The position numbers and the translations under genes are program-made. Shown here piece after piece: positions 11,161 to 23,024 of a DNA stretch of 64,000 bases. The notes beneath the pieces were generated by a model. The model saw only the letters and a list, made by a program, of their open reading frames with translations. It had not been told where the DNA came from and did not search any database. The DNA lies in assembly GCA_963970005.1 (NCBI GenBank), contig CAXAMN010022851.1, positions 656,605 through 720,604 on the forward strand, written 5' to 3'. The stretch comes from Durusdinium trenchii. Lineage: Eukaryota; Sar; Dinophyceae; Suessiales; Symbiodiniaceae. Every line of letters begins with the position of its first letter. Position 1 is the stretch's first letter.

Positions 11161-11321
11161 GGCTTTGTCTCCCCCTCGACTTTCTGGTCGTCGCTGCGTG
11201 CAAAAACCTGGCAGGCATCATTGGCGCGGGTGCCAACATCGGATTCCTCACCGGTTCTTCGACAGCAAAAACGGTCCGAAGGAAGGGAGATGAGTCCAGG
11301 AGTCCTGCAGTGTGTGGATGA
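11151..11321 (+). CDS. Candidate small ORF or exon, hydrophobic N-terminus
   Basis: A 56-codon frame from ATG at 11151 to TGA. It starts MGSWLCLPLDFLVVAACKN, like a signal or membrane anchor, then LAGIIGAGANIGFLTGSSTA and a basic tail. Among codons from GTC onward about 80 percent begin with a purine and two thirds end in G/C, strongly coding-like on this strand. It may be a complete small gene or an exon using the internal GGCAG/G acceptor at 11214. No family is recognised. Confidence 0.4.
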   Translation: MGSWLCLPLDFLVVAACKNLAGIIGAGANIGFLTGSSTAKTVRRKGDESRSPAVCG

Positions 11322-12725
11322 TGTGGATGATGTCCACACACTGCGAAGAGACGAAAGGATGGCCACCTCCAGAATGCGTCACCCGAACGTCACCTCCACA
11401 CGAACGTCGCAGTTTCTGAACATTGGCCGAGGCCAAAGGTTTTTATGATCAAGTTCCAAAGGTCAGATCCATCAGATCCTCTTTTGAAGCTTTGGTCAAG
11501 GATTTTATAACCTACCCTTTGGCTGAAAGTGGAACAGTCCAAGTGCTGTGAGGCAGGGGTTGTCACGCTGGGATGGAATATAATCAAATTTTGGAAGTTT
11601 GCTATTCCTCCATGTTTCATAGCACTATTAATAATTTACACCAGAACGTCTCTAAACCACGGTGTTAATAAAGTATAAGAAAGTGATTCCTTGCAAATTG
11701 ATGGCCATTCAGTCGGTTGCTCTCCCTCATTGACACCATGCTCCTCATGAGGCAACATGCTTCTGAGCTGCCTCACTGGACACTGGAAACATGCCTTGAG
11801 CACCTTCGCCATGATCGCAGTCACCCGGTGTGAAATGGCCATAGGGCCTATGGGGGTTCGAGGGTGGTGCAAGGTGGCTAGGTTAAGCAAGAGGGCACTC
11901 GGGTTTGATATTTACGCTGGGTTTGCTGCAACAGGATCGTCATGCTCACAACGGAGATGGAACGGATTCCCCCGCCCAAGCAATGAACCTTTAAACTTAA
12001 CTCTACACCTTCGACTTGGTGAGTCCAAAGTTCCTCTTGAATAAGGACTCATTGAGCTCGCTGCTGCTGTTATGACAGCCCATGGCTTTGTAATGCTTTG
12101 CATAAACTTCAAGATTGTGACGGGGAAGACAAATGCCTGGAGCAGGCTTTCAGTTCCTTTGACGTGGAACATGCCTACAAACCTACAAGCTGGTTTTCCT
12201 GAAGCTGTGTCATAGAAAGCACATGCCCTTGTCGAACCGACCGGCCCATGTTGGTAGCTCCAAAATTCATCAAAAGTTGGTTTCATATAAATGGGTGAGG
12301 CTCTTGTCATTCAAAAAGCACAGCAGCGGCGCAGCATGCCACGCTTTGGGTGCGCTGGGATGGATTTTGGACCCCATCTACATGAGACATGACCTACTTA
12401 CTTCTCGGTGCACCGGAAAAGAGTCAGGTGATGTGCCTCACGATGTGGTTCAGCCCTATTGTTTGGAGGCAGCAGTTCTTGATCCTTTGTGGAGGCATAG
12501 GCCGGACCCCAGCCTGTCATCGAAGTAGGATTGGCAGGTTTCGCGCGAGTTTGACGGACAATTCGCCGTCGCTGTACGAAGTTTCTGGTGCTGCTGGGTC
12601 TTTGGGTGACATGGATGGAGATGACACAGGCCAAAGACTGCCCTTTTCGTAGCACCAGATGTCTCAAAATGTTCAAAATGAAGACACCCACTGAGACGCA
12701 CTGGAGCCTGTGCCATGGAGCTGAA

Positions 12726-12757
12726 GGAGAAGAGGAAGAAGAAGAAGAAGAAGAAAA
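12726..12757 (+). repeat. GAA/GAG microsatellite
   Basis: About ten GAR triplets in a row. Confidence 0.95.
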
Positions 12758-13039
12758 GAGAGAATACAGAATACATGAGGACAGCTTTTACACCGGCAGT
12801 GAGCAGATGCAACATATCCAAAAATGACAGCATCACCACCCTGGTTTGAGTATGTGACAAGCACACACACACAGTTCTGAAGCTCGAAGAAAACAACTCT
12901 GATACCCATACTCTTTGATTTCAAGATCCAGGGCATATAGCAGTTGATTAGAAACCAACAGAGCCCAACTACTGCGAAATACACCTTAGGTGACCGTGTT
13001 TCTTCCCCCACCCAGTCGCAGCTCAAATTCAACATCTAT

Positions 13040-14820
13040 ATACATACCTTTTAGCATTGTTTTGCCCTGGAACCTTCGCGATCTGGCTGGGAGACAACCA
13101 GAGACACACACACACACACCCCAATCGGATTCTCATGCAAGTAGTAGCCTTGAGTTGATTGTTCCATTGTTCCACTATGATGCTTCATGTTCTTTAGATG
13201 TTGAACTGTTTATGAGTGAACAGCATTTTGCGTATATATATATACATGTACAATATATATCATTGCACAGATGGCACCTGTTGGGTAAATGTTTTTATTT
13301 CAACAAATTGCATATTTTTTGCTGTGAGGCCTCCTGATGCTGCCAGAGCGCCGGCCATGGCAGATTGCCCTTTTGCAACTGGGCAGAATATTGTTGGTCA
13401 AGAGGAACATTTCAGTTTGTTTCTTCATTGGTTGAACGATGTTGAATGATATAATTGGATTACTATTACAGTATATGAACCACTCAACTGATGTGGCTAC
13501 GAGTGATTGGCAGAGACAGCACCAGCGCAACAAACAGACACAGACCGTTTGCAGTCCAGTAGTGATACACCTCCCAAAGGGTGCTTTTGGACGATCAACA
13601 GTTGGCAGTAGGAGTCCATGAACTTGTGCTGCCGGAAGCTGCAGAAACAGAAAAACACTTGGCACTCACGGAGTGAAGCTGTTGCATGATACACCTGAAT
13701 ACATGCTTAGATAACCGTAGAACCCATACTCATACTCCAAACACTTGCTTGCTTGGGTACGGATTCAGTACGGATGCCTTTTTGGGGGAATATAACTACC
13801 AGAACGTGGTGCTGTTTTGATGAAACCTCCCCTGATCCACAGGACATGCTCGATCCTATATTGTTTGTCAAAGGTGCACGGGTTCGCACATGTCACACCT
13901 CCAAGTACATCTCGCATTCGGAGCAACAAGTAACATCAGCACTAACAACACCAGGAGCAGCAGCAACAACAACAAGAACAGCAGCAACAACAACACACAC
14001 ATATATATATAGTATATCTAATATGGGCCGGTTTCAATTTATATACAGTATACACGTTCATTGGTTGCGTTTTGCTGTCCTCCAGTTGAACAGCGAGGAA
14101 GGTACCATTCCATTCGATTCGATTTTCGCAGGGCTCGCAAACCAGGGCTCGCTTGTTAGCCTAGGATCATTTTGATTGGGCTTTCCATGAGTGGCTTGGA
14201 ACTCATTTATGCCTTCTACAAGGGCAACGTGTCTTGGAGCAACTCTTTGCGTCACCGAATGGTATGGTTGGACGGTCGGACGAGGGCTCAGCAGGCAGGA
14301 GGGCACCACCACATGACCATGAACCCTCAAGCAACAATAGCAATGTGAATTGGCATGTAATGGTATATATATATATATAACCTTATGGTCGAGTTGCTTG
14401 TCATCAGGACGAATGTAGGCTATTCATATGTTTTTGTTTACGGTGTTTTGCTTTTGCATCCCCAACACCTGTCCATGCAGAAAGGATGGTTGCCCCTTGA
14501 AATCCTTCAATCATGCCAACACGGGGCAAGTATCTTTAGGGAAAACGGACAAAAGGAATACTTCCCCCGTCCCCCCCCATGTTGAGAAGCCAAACGTTTG
14601 GCGTGTTGGACAGCTGCAGAGTCGAGGTGTGCAGTTCATATGTGTTCATAATCATGTGTTCATCCCGGAGTCTGAATTATGGGAACCTTGTCAATTGTTG
14701 ATGGGCCTCTATTTTCTATCATTTTCCCAAACCCATACACCCTGACGCACGTTATTTCCATTGTTTCCCCTCCAAGAAATCAACTGAACGTGAAAAGTTG
14801 CTTGCACCCACTTTCTCAGA
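13040..14820. other. No supportable gene; simple repeats
   Basis: AT-rich sequence with an AC run near 13104-13120, a CAR-triplet run at 13941-13998 that passes into (AC)n and (TA)n, and another TA run near 14364. Open frames are short and composition gives no coding signal. Confidence 0.55.
13941..14012 (+). repeat. CAR-triplet run followed by TA microsatellite
   Basis: AGCAGCAGCAACAACAACAA and a second similar block, then ACACACAC and ATATATAT. Confidence 0.9.
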
Positions 14821-14826
14821 AGCACT

Positions 14827-15049
14827 ATGGGGTCGACCGAGGATGTTAGAGCCCTGGGACTTGCAGCATTCGCACAGCGGCCTTCTAACATCATGCGTGG
14901 CACACATGGTGTGCCTGGGGGGGGGGCCATTTGACGCGTCACCTGAGGATTTGCACTATTGGGAAGCCTTTTGCGAGGCCAATGGCCTGGTGAAAGGGAC
15001 CACTGAGGCTGTTCTCAGTACGGATCTCACCCACAGACTCACCGGCTAA
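14827..15049 (+). pseudogene. Candidate coding segment with frame change at a G10 run
   Basis: From ATG at 14827 one frame reads MGSTEDVRALGLAAFAQRPS and ends at TGA 14932-14934. A second frame, starting in the ten-G run at 14917-14926, reads PFDASPEDLHYWEAFCEANG and LVKGTTEAVLSTDLTHRLTG to TAA at 15047-15049. Both halves start most codons with a purine. The two together look like one small protein whose frame shifts at the G run, either a real decay or an assembly/sequencing slip. The minus strand also has an open frame here, so the strand is not certain. No family recognised. Confidence 0.3.
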
Positions 15050-15496
15050 GAGCGGGATGAGTTTGATGGCAGAGCAGGGACCGAGCGAAAAGGATTGGGT
15101 ATCGAGCACGTTTAATGTGGCCTCCGTTCCCTTCGATTTTTGACCCGGAAGCGCACCGGTCAAAGCATGCTCGGTTGCATTCAAAAGCTTGGCTCCACTC
15201 CAATTTGGAACTTCAAGCTACTGCAACGTGTTTTTTCCGGATGATCAATTTGGAGTTCACACACCACAACACAACTCAATGCACTTGGAAATCCAAGATC
15301 GCGTATTACTTCCGTCAGAAACCGCTCATGCGTGCTGCTGTGCAGAATTTTCAAGAGCCGATGGAGGCGTTCAGAATCAGAAATCACAAACTATTCAACA
15401 TGATCCAGAAATCACGTACAGATAAGGCGGAGATGTGGCCGGTCGCTGATCTTCCAGAGGTTGGAAATCGGGGCCTCCTCTGTTTTCAGACACAAT

Positions 15497-15533
15497 GGTA
15501 GGTAAGTAGGTAGGCAGGCAGGCAGGTAGGTAG
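15497..15533 (+). repeat. GTAG/GCAG tetranucleotide repeat
   Basis: TAGGTAAGTAGGTAGGCAGG and onward, period four with A/C variation. Confidence 0.9.
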
Positions 15534-16431
15534 TTTACTCAAACGCCAAAGAGCAACAATACATTATAATACTAGACTAGAGGTAGCATGTCAGGTTCTT
15601 GGCCCAAAACTGAAGAGGGGAATGAGGAGTCAACCATGACCATGCCCTTTCGATGGCATGTTGTGTGAGTTGTTTGTTAAGCACCAACTCAAACCATGTG
15701 TGTTGGATTTCAACCTATCAGAATCAGACGCAGTGCCACAGATCTTTCGGAGAATGGATGGCCACTGACTGCCATGGCGTTGAGTGGTGCTTTCATGGCG
15801 TGCAGGCAGAGGGTGTAAGGAACAGTGCTGGGCCAGGGGAGTTGCTTCGATGGCCCTTGGGGACACGTCTGACGCGTTCGGTGCTTGCTGGTTCTGCGGC
15901 CACAACCGCTGAGTGGCCACTGCTAGTACCTCGATTTGCGGATTTTTCCTTCAGGACTTTGTTTAAAACGAGACGGCATTTTGTGTTGAGTTGTGGTGAC
16001 ATTTTGAGATGATTTCAGATGTCGGGATAGAATTGGTTTGCTGATGTTCGTCCTTCAAGACCTGAATTGGCACCTTTCTCACATGTTCTGTTTGCCATTG
16101 GTACCTCTCTCATGGACCTTTTGGCTGCGTGCCGGTTGGGGTTGAAAAGTCTAGTGTATCCTTGGTCAAGCAAACCCTGTTCGGTGCAACCCCAGATGGT
16201 TCACCAGCAATTGGGATTTGAGTCGGCCGTTGATGGGTATCACGATATGAGAGGGAACCACAGAGATCACAAAGGCAAGGACAAGGTGTATGAGAATCCC
16301 AGCCCAAACCAATTCCACATGGATAGGGGCGGGGGCATTTGTTTAGATAAGTTGTCATATCAGTTATTATTTCAGTTGCTTCAAGCAGCTTCTCCGCCAA
16401 GCAGGCGCAAGTTTGCCCGGCTACGGGCTAC

Positions 16432-16585
16432 AGGCGAACCGGGGCGCCATTGTCATCCTCGCTTCGTCGTCCACGCCACTCATCGACGCATTGGCATCGA
16501 CGTGGGTGGCCTTTCCGCTCGAAGACTCGGCACGGTCTCCGCGGTTTGGGGTCTCCTTGAGCTCGTGCGTCGGGTGGAAGGTGAA
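16432..16585 (-). CDS. Candidate exon, unknown protein
   Basis: On the minus strand, after TCTCTCAACAACAACAG, a 154-bp segment reads FTFHPTHELKETPNRGD, then AESSSGKATHVDANASMSG and VDDEARMTMAPRF before a GTAGCC donor. About 80 percent of codons end in G/C and two thirds start with a purine, the strongest compositional coding signal in this part of the window. A plus-strand ORF of 193 codons overlaps it (16067-16648) but has a weaker purine bias. Family unknown. Confidence 0.45.
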
Positions 16586-17247
16586 CTGTTGTTGTTGAGA
16601 GAATGCTTTTGGGAAGCTCGAGGGCGAGGTGTCATTCGAAAGATGTGAAAATGAATGAGAATCATAAGCCGCCAAAGCGGAACACGCAATTTTGGGCAGC
16701 TCATTTGATCACATTTTTTTGCACACCCAGGTCCCACAGAAAGCATCCGCTTTATTAATTATAAATGCAGCACACAGGCCTCACGCTGCACCCCACCAAA
16801 CAATCTCCTGGCACATCTACTTCCGCGTCCTTTCCTGCCCATCGTTTGAGTCACAATTTGCCAGACATGGACCCCATTTGAGGAAGTGAACCAGCCCCTT
16901 GGGCCAGAATGTGCCGTTTGTGCCGTCAACATCTCACCAAAGCGCTTGGCCATGACCAGACCTGGAGCCTTCTTACGGCTTTGCTGCAGGTCATTCAAGA
17001 AGGCTCTCAAGGCTTGAGGGTGCAGGGAGTGAGTTAGTCGAGTGGGGTTTGGTGTGGAAGCAACCGTTTCAGCTATACATTGGCACAAGCCACAAGCGTT
17101 GAAGGTTGGAGGATGCAAAGCCAGTAGGAATAGTCTTATTAACATCAATGGACATGAGACATGAGAGTAGACATGAGCTGTTCCACACCATTCCCCCCAA
17201 AGAAAGGATGACTACTGATGACTAGTCCAGGTCACTCAAGGTGCAAG

Positions 17248-17417
17248 GGGCTCGAGACACAGCTTTCCGGCGCCCCTCTCTTCGGCCTCAGCTGTGACGA
17301 CCCGGCCGGGCTGGGGGCGTTGGACTCCGGCACTCCGGGCGCATGAAGTTCGAAGCCAACTCCGGCCCCTTGGTGAATCCATTTCCCGTGCCCGCCATGG
17401 TGGCGCCGTCTTTGTGA
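17248..17417 (+). CDS. Two overlapping candidate coding segments in different frames
   Basis: After GGTGCAAG a frame with 85 percent G/C third positions reads GLETQLSGAPLFGLSCDD then PAGLGALDSGTPGA and stops at 17344-17346. A second frame beginning with ATG at 17343 reads MKFEANSGPLVNPFPVPAMV and stops at 17415-17417. Each looks coding for its length and they abut within four bases, which suggests one frame-shifted coding unit or a sequence error. The minus strand is open too (67 codons). No family recognised. Confidence 0.3.
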
Positions 17418-18243
17418 TGATTCCTTTTTGAGCACTCGTGAAGTTGTGAGTGGGTAGTAATGTAGACTGTTGATTGATAAAGCTCCCTATCTGAATGGAT
17501 TTACATCTCCATATGGTTATGAATCAGCAATCTACCCGACAGAATGATGCTGGTGGCCCTCTTCTATTTGGGCTGGCCAGGGGGTCCAGGTCGGTGATGG
17601 CTTCAGGCGTGCAATCTCTCTAACCCGTTCTCGTGCGGGTGAGCTGTTTAGTGTCACAACCAGCTGTGTATTCCCACGAGGTCCTGGTGCACTATCCGCT
17701 ATCGCATGTGATCTTGTTGCTCACTTGCTTTAAGTCAAAAACGATTCTGCAAAACTGAGGCGATGGAGGTAAATGGTGCAAAGTCACCTTTGAGCTGCTT
17801 GGCCGGGTGAAACAACACTTTTCTTGGGCCACTATACACACATGTATATCTATATACATACACATATTTGTTTTTTATTTTTCTCAAGGCGTTTGTTCTC
17901 AATGTCACTGACTACGGATCCTTGGGAGCGTCAAGAGGACTGGAGCAACAGCCGCCTTTGACCTGACAGCGATGGGAACACGACATCCACTGTATATAGT
18001 ATATATATATGCAACAATAAAGAACAAGTTCCTAAAGGAACAGAGTGCTAGTGTCACGACCTGGAAAGTTGCTTTTTCCATGGGACCTAAACAATGTGAA
18101 AGCGATGTGACATGGGCAGCTCATCGCCCATGAGTGGATCTGCTTCAGTCCCATAGGTTTGGAATACAGACTTGATACCTCTGGTGTTTTGCCAAGCAAA
18201 GATGGTCTCAACGGGTTCAATTAGACTATAATATATATATATA

Positions 18244-18262
18244 TACACTATACACTATACAC
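18244..18262 (+). repeat. Short tandem repeat (ATACACT)x3 after a TA run
   Basis: TACACTATACACTATACACT follows (TA)n at 18232-18246. Confidence 0.9.
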
Positions 18263-18607
18263 TCCCTGAAATCATCATGGATATGGATCGGATGACAATT
18301 TTCCTCTATGGGTTGGATACGCGTGGGAGCTCCAACGGCGCAGTCCTCCCGAAAGGTGATGAAGAAGCCACTGTGTTCATTCCAAGTTCGCCCTTGTTCA
18401 GGGGTCAAAAACTCACCACTGAAAGTCTTGTTGCCGCCTGTGTTGAGACCAATTTCTGGTCCCAACCGCAGCCGGCAGTTCATTGAGAGGGGGTTGCCTT
18501 CCTGCAGTCTACATTGGTTAGATGCCAGATGAAATCTTTTGAGTCTTCTAGAGGCTGGCAGGTCTTGCAGCAGGTCTTGCAGGTCTTGCTTTCCTTTTCT
18601 TCGTCAG

Positions 18608-18779
18608 GTTGAAGGATGATGGGACATGGACCAGTGAGGAGCGCTCTGGCTTCGACGTTGGCCACGCTCGCGGCAGCTCCGTGGCCGAGGGGGCTGGGAC
18701 TTGGGTCAAGGAGGCGGGGCAGATCGTTTTCACCGCGACTTGGCGAAGCACATTGGACAGGGGTCGCCAGCTTTGTTGA
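18608..18779 (+). CDS. Candidate 3' terminal exon, unknown protein
   Basis: A textbook acceptor (ctttccttttcttcgtcag then G) is followed by 56 codons to TGA: LKDDGTWTSEERSGFDVGHA, then RGSSVAEGAGTWVKEAGQ and IVFTATWRSTLDRGRQLC. About 70 percent of codons start with a purine and 75 percent end in G/C. The peptide looks like part of a beta-rich soluble protein. It could end at the TGA or at an internal GGTCGC donor. The family and the partner exons are not known. Confidence 0.45.
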
Positions 18780-21230
18780 TTCCCTGGGGTGGGCATCACA
18801 TGACCCGGCAATTGGCAAGATAGGAGGGACATGAGGGAACTTTCTGGTTGGTGGGCAAGGGGGGAACGGGGGGATAGGCTAGGTGTTTTGTTGGATAAGG
18901 TGACCCTCCAGCACTGCAGTTGGTACCATAAGAAGGGCTTCCTGCAAATCAAGCCGGCGGAAGTCGGCGGAACTCGAGCACATCCATTCCCATCAGCAGG
19001 GGTTTAGACCTGGTTGAAGCTGCCAAAACCAGGTCGAAGCTCTAGCCGTTACACCTCCAAGGTCACCAGCTTCAAGGGCAGCAACTCAGATGCCCGCGCA
19101 CGGAAGGTGCGAAAATGGGGTCTTTTGGGTGGCTTGTGCAACTTTTGGCCTTAAGCCCTTGTTGTTGATACCAAATCAGCGGTGCAAACATGTAGTGGAG
19201 AAGAAGAAGGAACACAACTGGAGTTTACTTATTGAAGAAGTTGTTCACTGGCTACCTTAAGCAAGTTGGAGAGCAAAGAAGAAGCCATGAAACTGATTTG
19301 ATCACACATCGCATTGTATATAATTACACTCTGGAAATTGATCCATTTATTTCCCGCAATAGTAGATTGGAAAGACAATTGCATCGATATCTTCAGTGTA
19401 AGAGTATAGGACCAGGATGCCCATTTCTTGCAACAGTTAATGACCTCGGAGGCCCACAGGGAACGTGTTGCAATCACGTCGCAGCAGAAGAGCCCAGAGT
19501 ATGCATCGCTGGACGATGCGATCCGATAGCGACATTGGATATATACCTGGCACGATATTCCTCATGATGACCCTTACGGTAACGATGGTCCTGGTATGCA
19601 AACTAAAGCATGTCCGGTCCCAGTCAGCAAACCAAAGCATCACGCTCATGCTACGCAGCCCTGGCTGCGGTCTCTTTCTCGCGACGGCGAGAAAGAGAGA
19701 AGCACTCCAGTGCTCGGCCTATGGTATATAGTAAACTGCACGAGTCAATGAGGACACGCTACATGATCGCTGATTCTGTGCTGATGTTTGTAGTGTTGAT
19801 GTTTGTAGTGGCATGTCTTGTTCAGAAGCCAGCACCCAGTGTGAGAAATCAGACCGATGCTGATGCCAGTAGGACCCCACTCCCACTAGGTCCGAAAGCA
19901 TCAAGAACTTGAAAGAGGATTGACTCTCGAAGTTTGTATGACGGAAATGTTTCAGGTCCGACTTGAAAGGCGTCCTATGTCAATTGGAGAGGGACAAACT
20001 TGGAAGGTCCCAATGTCCATGGAAACACTCTCCCTGAAGCAAATATGGACGTGGACCCCCTGTTTGGAGAGGAGAATGTTCTTTCCAGGGGTCATGCATC
20101 CACATCCATATCTGCTTGAGAGAGGGTATGTCAAGTGGTGCGATTTACCAGATCCTGGATCAAGTGAATTACAAATTCTGTGAAAGAACCTCTATGCCTT
20201 TGTTCTTTTCTCCAGACCACTTTCGATGCATGAGGCCGACCGGGTTGGTGAGACCATCACACGAAGTGCAGAGGAAGTCTTGGAAACGAAGCAGCAACTT
20301 GATCAACTAAACATGTCATGCAGAGCAAGTTGGTGGTTGTTCAGCCTTCTAGTGTCAGACTTTCAATTTGCGGAATCACTCAGGCGGAACATTGAGTTTT
20401 CAAGGCAGGATATATCCATATATTTTAGTTTTGTATATGGGAACATGTTTGCAGTCACCATTCAATCATGGAGGTACTTGATAATCTATAGTGGATTTTG
20501 CACCATGTTACTGTAAAAATGTATTCTCGAGAACTATGTTTGTTAAACAAGGTGAGCCGTGTTTTGTTGGGTTAGGATGGTTAGGCTAGTTAGGTAATTT
20601 GTCCAAGAAAATACCCGGCTTGTTGCCCGGTTTGCACATGTCCAGGAACTTTTTAGTCAACTTAAGTGGACTAGTAGAGTTTTCATGCCAGGGCGCGATG
20701 CTTTCACTGCCGATCTACCAGGCCATCCAAATCCTTAAGCAGTCTGAAACCCATACGTGATGGCCACTGGCTATGACTATTCCGGACTATTCCCAGCACA
20801 GCGTTTCACCATGTAATTGACATTGACTATGACCACGATCCCTTTGGCCCAGCGGTGGGTGCAGTTTACATCGGAAGGTGGTGTGTTTGGGCGATATTCT
20901 ACTTCACTACCTTTGGCCAACTGAGGTTTACCTCCTTATTCTTCAAGGAGCTGCTGTATGAACCAGAGCCCCGACACAATCAGGAAGCGATTTGTGCATA
21001 TCTCTAGATAGGGGCACCCAACAAGTGCAACCAAGCCATGGCTTTCGGGTGGTTTCCACAAAAATGTGAAACACCCATGTTTGTGTCTCATCTCAATTTG
21101 TGTTTGAGACAAATGAGGGACCCACTGCCAGTGATGATCCATTTTCTGTTAACTTTCAACCTTCCAGCCTTCAAGATCAGAGTCCCACCAGCACGCACAA
21201 CCCTTCTGAAGATGTTCGCTCGCAAAATCC
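18780..21230. other. No supportable gene; paired hairpins
   Basis: Only short open frames. Contains two adjacent perfect hairpins at 19654-19698 (listed) and a 15-bp tandem duplication TGATGTTTGTAGTGT/G near 19780-19810. Confidence 0.5.
19654..19698 (+). repeat. Two adjacent perfect hairpins
   Basis: First: CGCAGCC, loop CT, GGCTGCG (19654-19669). Second: TCTCTTTCTCGC, loop GACG, GCGAGAAAGAGA (19671-19698), a 12-bp stem with a 4-base loop. Neither is followed by a T run. Confidence 0.85.
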
Positions 21231-21452
21231 ATTTTGAACATTTTGATTTCGCGGGCCCTCATCGACGTAGATCGCTGGGGCCTTGCGGCGCGGACGGGAC
21301 CGTTCCTCCGGGTTCGTGTTTGGGACCGCTTCTTTTTACTCGCGTTCTGCCCCACTCGAACTCCAGCTCGAAGTCCGTTCTGCCTTCGGAGAAGGAAGCA
21401 TCGCAAGATTAAAGATCCACTGGAAACTCTCAGACCTTCGCATTCGTCAAAG

Positions 21453-21577
21453 GTTTCTTGTTGGCGCCGGATCGACCAGAATGCGTCACCAAGGACAAGG
21501 TCCCCGCCCTGCCACCTGCAGCGGACCCTGAGATGGATGCGATCCTGGCATCGCTGGAAGCAGCAAAGCTGAAGTGA
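21453..21577 (+). CDS. Candidate 3' terminal exon
   Basis: After GTCAAAG/G the frame reads FLLAPDRPECVTKDKVPAL, PPAADPEMDAILASLEAAKL and K, ending at TGA 21575-21577. The frame is open back to 21413, so the exon may be longer. About 65 percent of codons start with a purine and 65 percent end in G/C, better than the reverse strand. The short acidic-to-basic C-terminal helix is typical of a protein tail. The overlapping 182-codon minus ORF (21149-21697) has a weaker codon signal. Family unknown. Confidence 0.45.
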
Positions 21578-22557
21578 GACCAGCACCGATGAGACCGATG
21601 TTTCACTGGGCAGTAGAGCTTCCTGGACGACCAATAAATCTTTTGGGGTGGTGAGTTGAAGGTCAGAAGATGTTAGAAGGAACCACCAGTTGATCAAATT
21701 GATTCAGAGGCTTTGGAACAAGTAGTTGAGAGGATTTTTCAGACTAGCAGCCTAGCATGATTAGCCGCATGCTCGACATGTTTAGCTCCTCACGGATCCC
21801 AAAGAGGGTTGGAGGATGATGCCAAGTGCAGATGCTGTTGTAGGTTTACAGCATTTCTGAATTCCAGAAGGCTCGCGCAAAAAGAACGCGATCAGCTTTG
21901 TGTGTTTGTTCCAGATTCCTTTGCTTCATAAACTTTAGAAGCTGGTCACCAGCCCCCAAAAATGCACGGCTAGCTTGGAGAAGTCGAACCTTGTCACCAG
22001 CTGTTGTGCTGTTTTTTTGTTCAAAGAGTGATCCGGGCGACACGAGGGGCAAGGTGCAGTGAGGTGGTGCGGTTTGGGGTCCAATGCGAGGGAGACCCAG
22101 GTAGGTCGCCGCCGAGGTACGAAAAGACCGAGCTTTGAACATCCAAAGTGCCGTGTGGATCAGTGTGTTTTTTGTTTTCTCGGAGTCCAGCAAATTCCAC
22201 CAAAACAAGGATCAGACTTTAGTGTGACTTTTTGTACGTTGGTGGTGGAGTGTGACTGGTGAACCAGAACTGATTCAATTCACGAGTTGGGGCACATTGG
22301 CCAGTTTCATTGCTTGAGCGAAGTGCGTGACTGCACCTTCCATTGCCATGTTGGGTCATATTAGGTCTCAATGGCTGGGCAAAAGCAGCTCAAGTGCATA
22401 AGTTTCTTCCCACAAATCAAATCCCACAAAGTCACGACTTCCCTTTGCAATTGTTTGTGTGAATCTGACACAGTGGGGACTGCAAAATGGCACAGCTGCT
22501 GTGTATACAGGACATGTTCCATTGCCATTTAGTACTTGCATATGTTTAATGTACACA

Positions 22558-23024
22558 TATAGCGACGGACAATCACTTAGAACAAAAAGCAGTTTCCAAA
22601 ACGCTGAACACGCACTTAGAACGGCGTCAGAATATCCAGAAAATGTTTGTTCTTAGTGCTGTGCTTAGAACATTCCAGAACCCACAACTAGAACATGATA
22701 AGGAAAATAACATGAAAGCTGAAAATCCCTTGACTGTTCACACACAGTCCTGCCCTGCCACACACTTGGAACAATGCAAGTAGGCAGAACTCGTTCCTTT
22801 TTCCATAGTTAGGTCCGCCATTGAATAGGGTCCCATGATGTCCCATGCAAACCAAAATCCACTATATACTGATATACACATATTTGCAGATGTTGCGACA
22901 AACAAACATTAATCGGGGCTCCATTTATTGAGTTTTGCGTTTTAAGTGGTGGGTTTTTCCATTGTTCTAAGCCGGACACTTAGAACCTCTCGCTGCATGT
23001 TCTAAGTGATTGTCCGTCACTATA
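22558..23024. mobile_element. MITE: 467-bp nonautonomous DNA transposon with 27-bp terminal inverted repeats
   Basis: The left end TATAGC then GACGGACAATCACTTAGAAC and the right end are inverted copies over 27 bp with one mismatch (C/T at position 6). The flanks are TA-rich (acaTATAG on the left, CTATAcat on the right), compatible with a TA or TATA target, so the exact ends are uncertain by a few bases. The interior repeats the core CTTAGAAC or its reverse at least six times and has no ORF. It codes for nothing and would need a transposase from elsewhere. Related CTTAGAAC pairs occur at 25841-25858. Confidence 0.85.

Noticed and set aside
12456..13035. Minus ORFs of 146 and 120 codons with Phe or Leu runs
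   Set aside because: They cross the GAA microsatellite, which translates as a Phe or Leu run; the rest has no coding bias.
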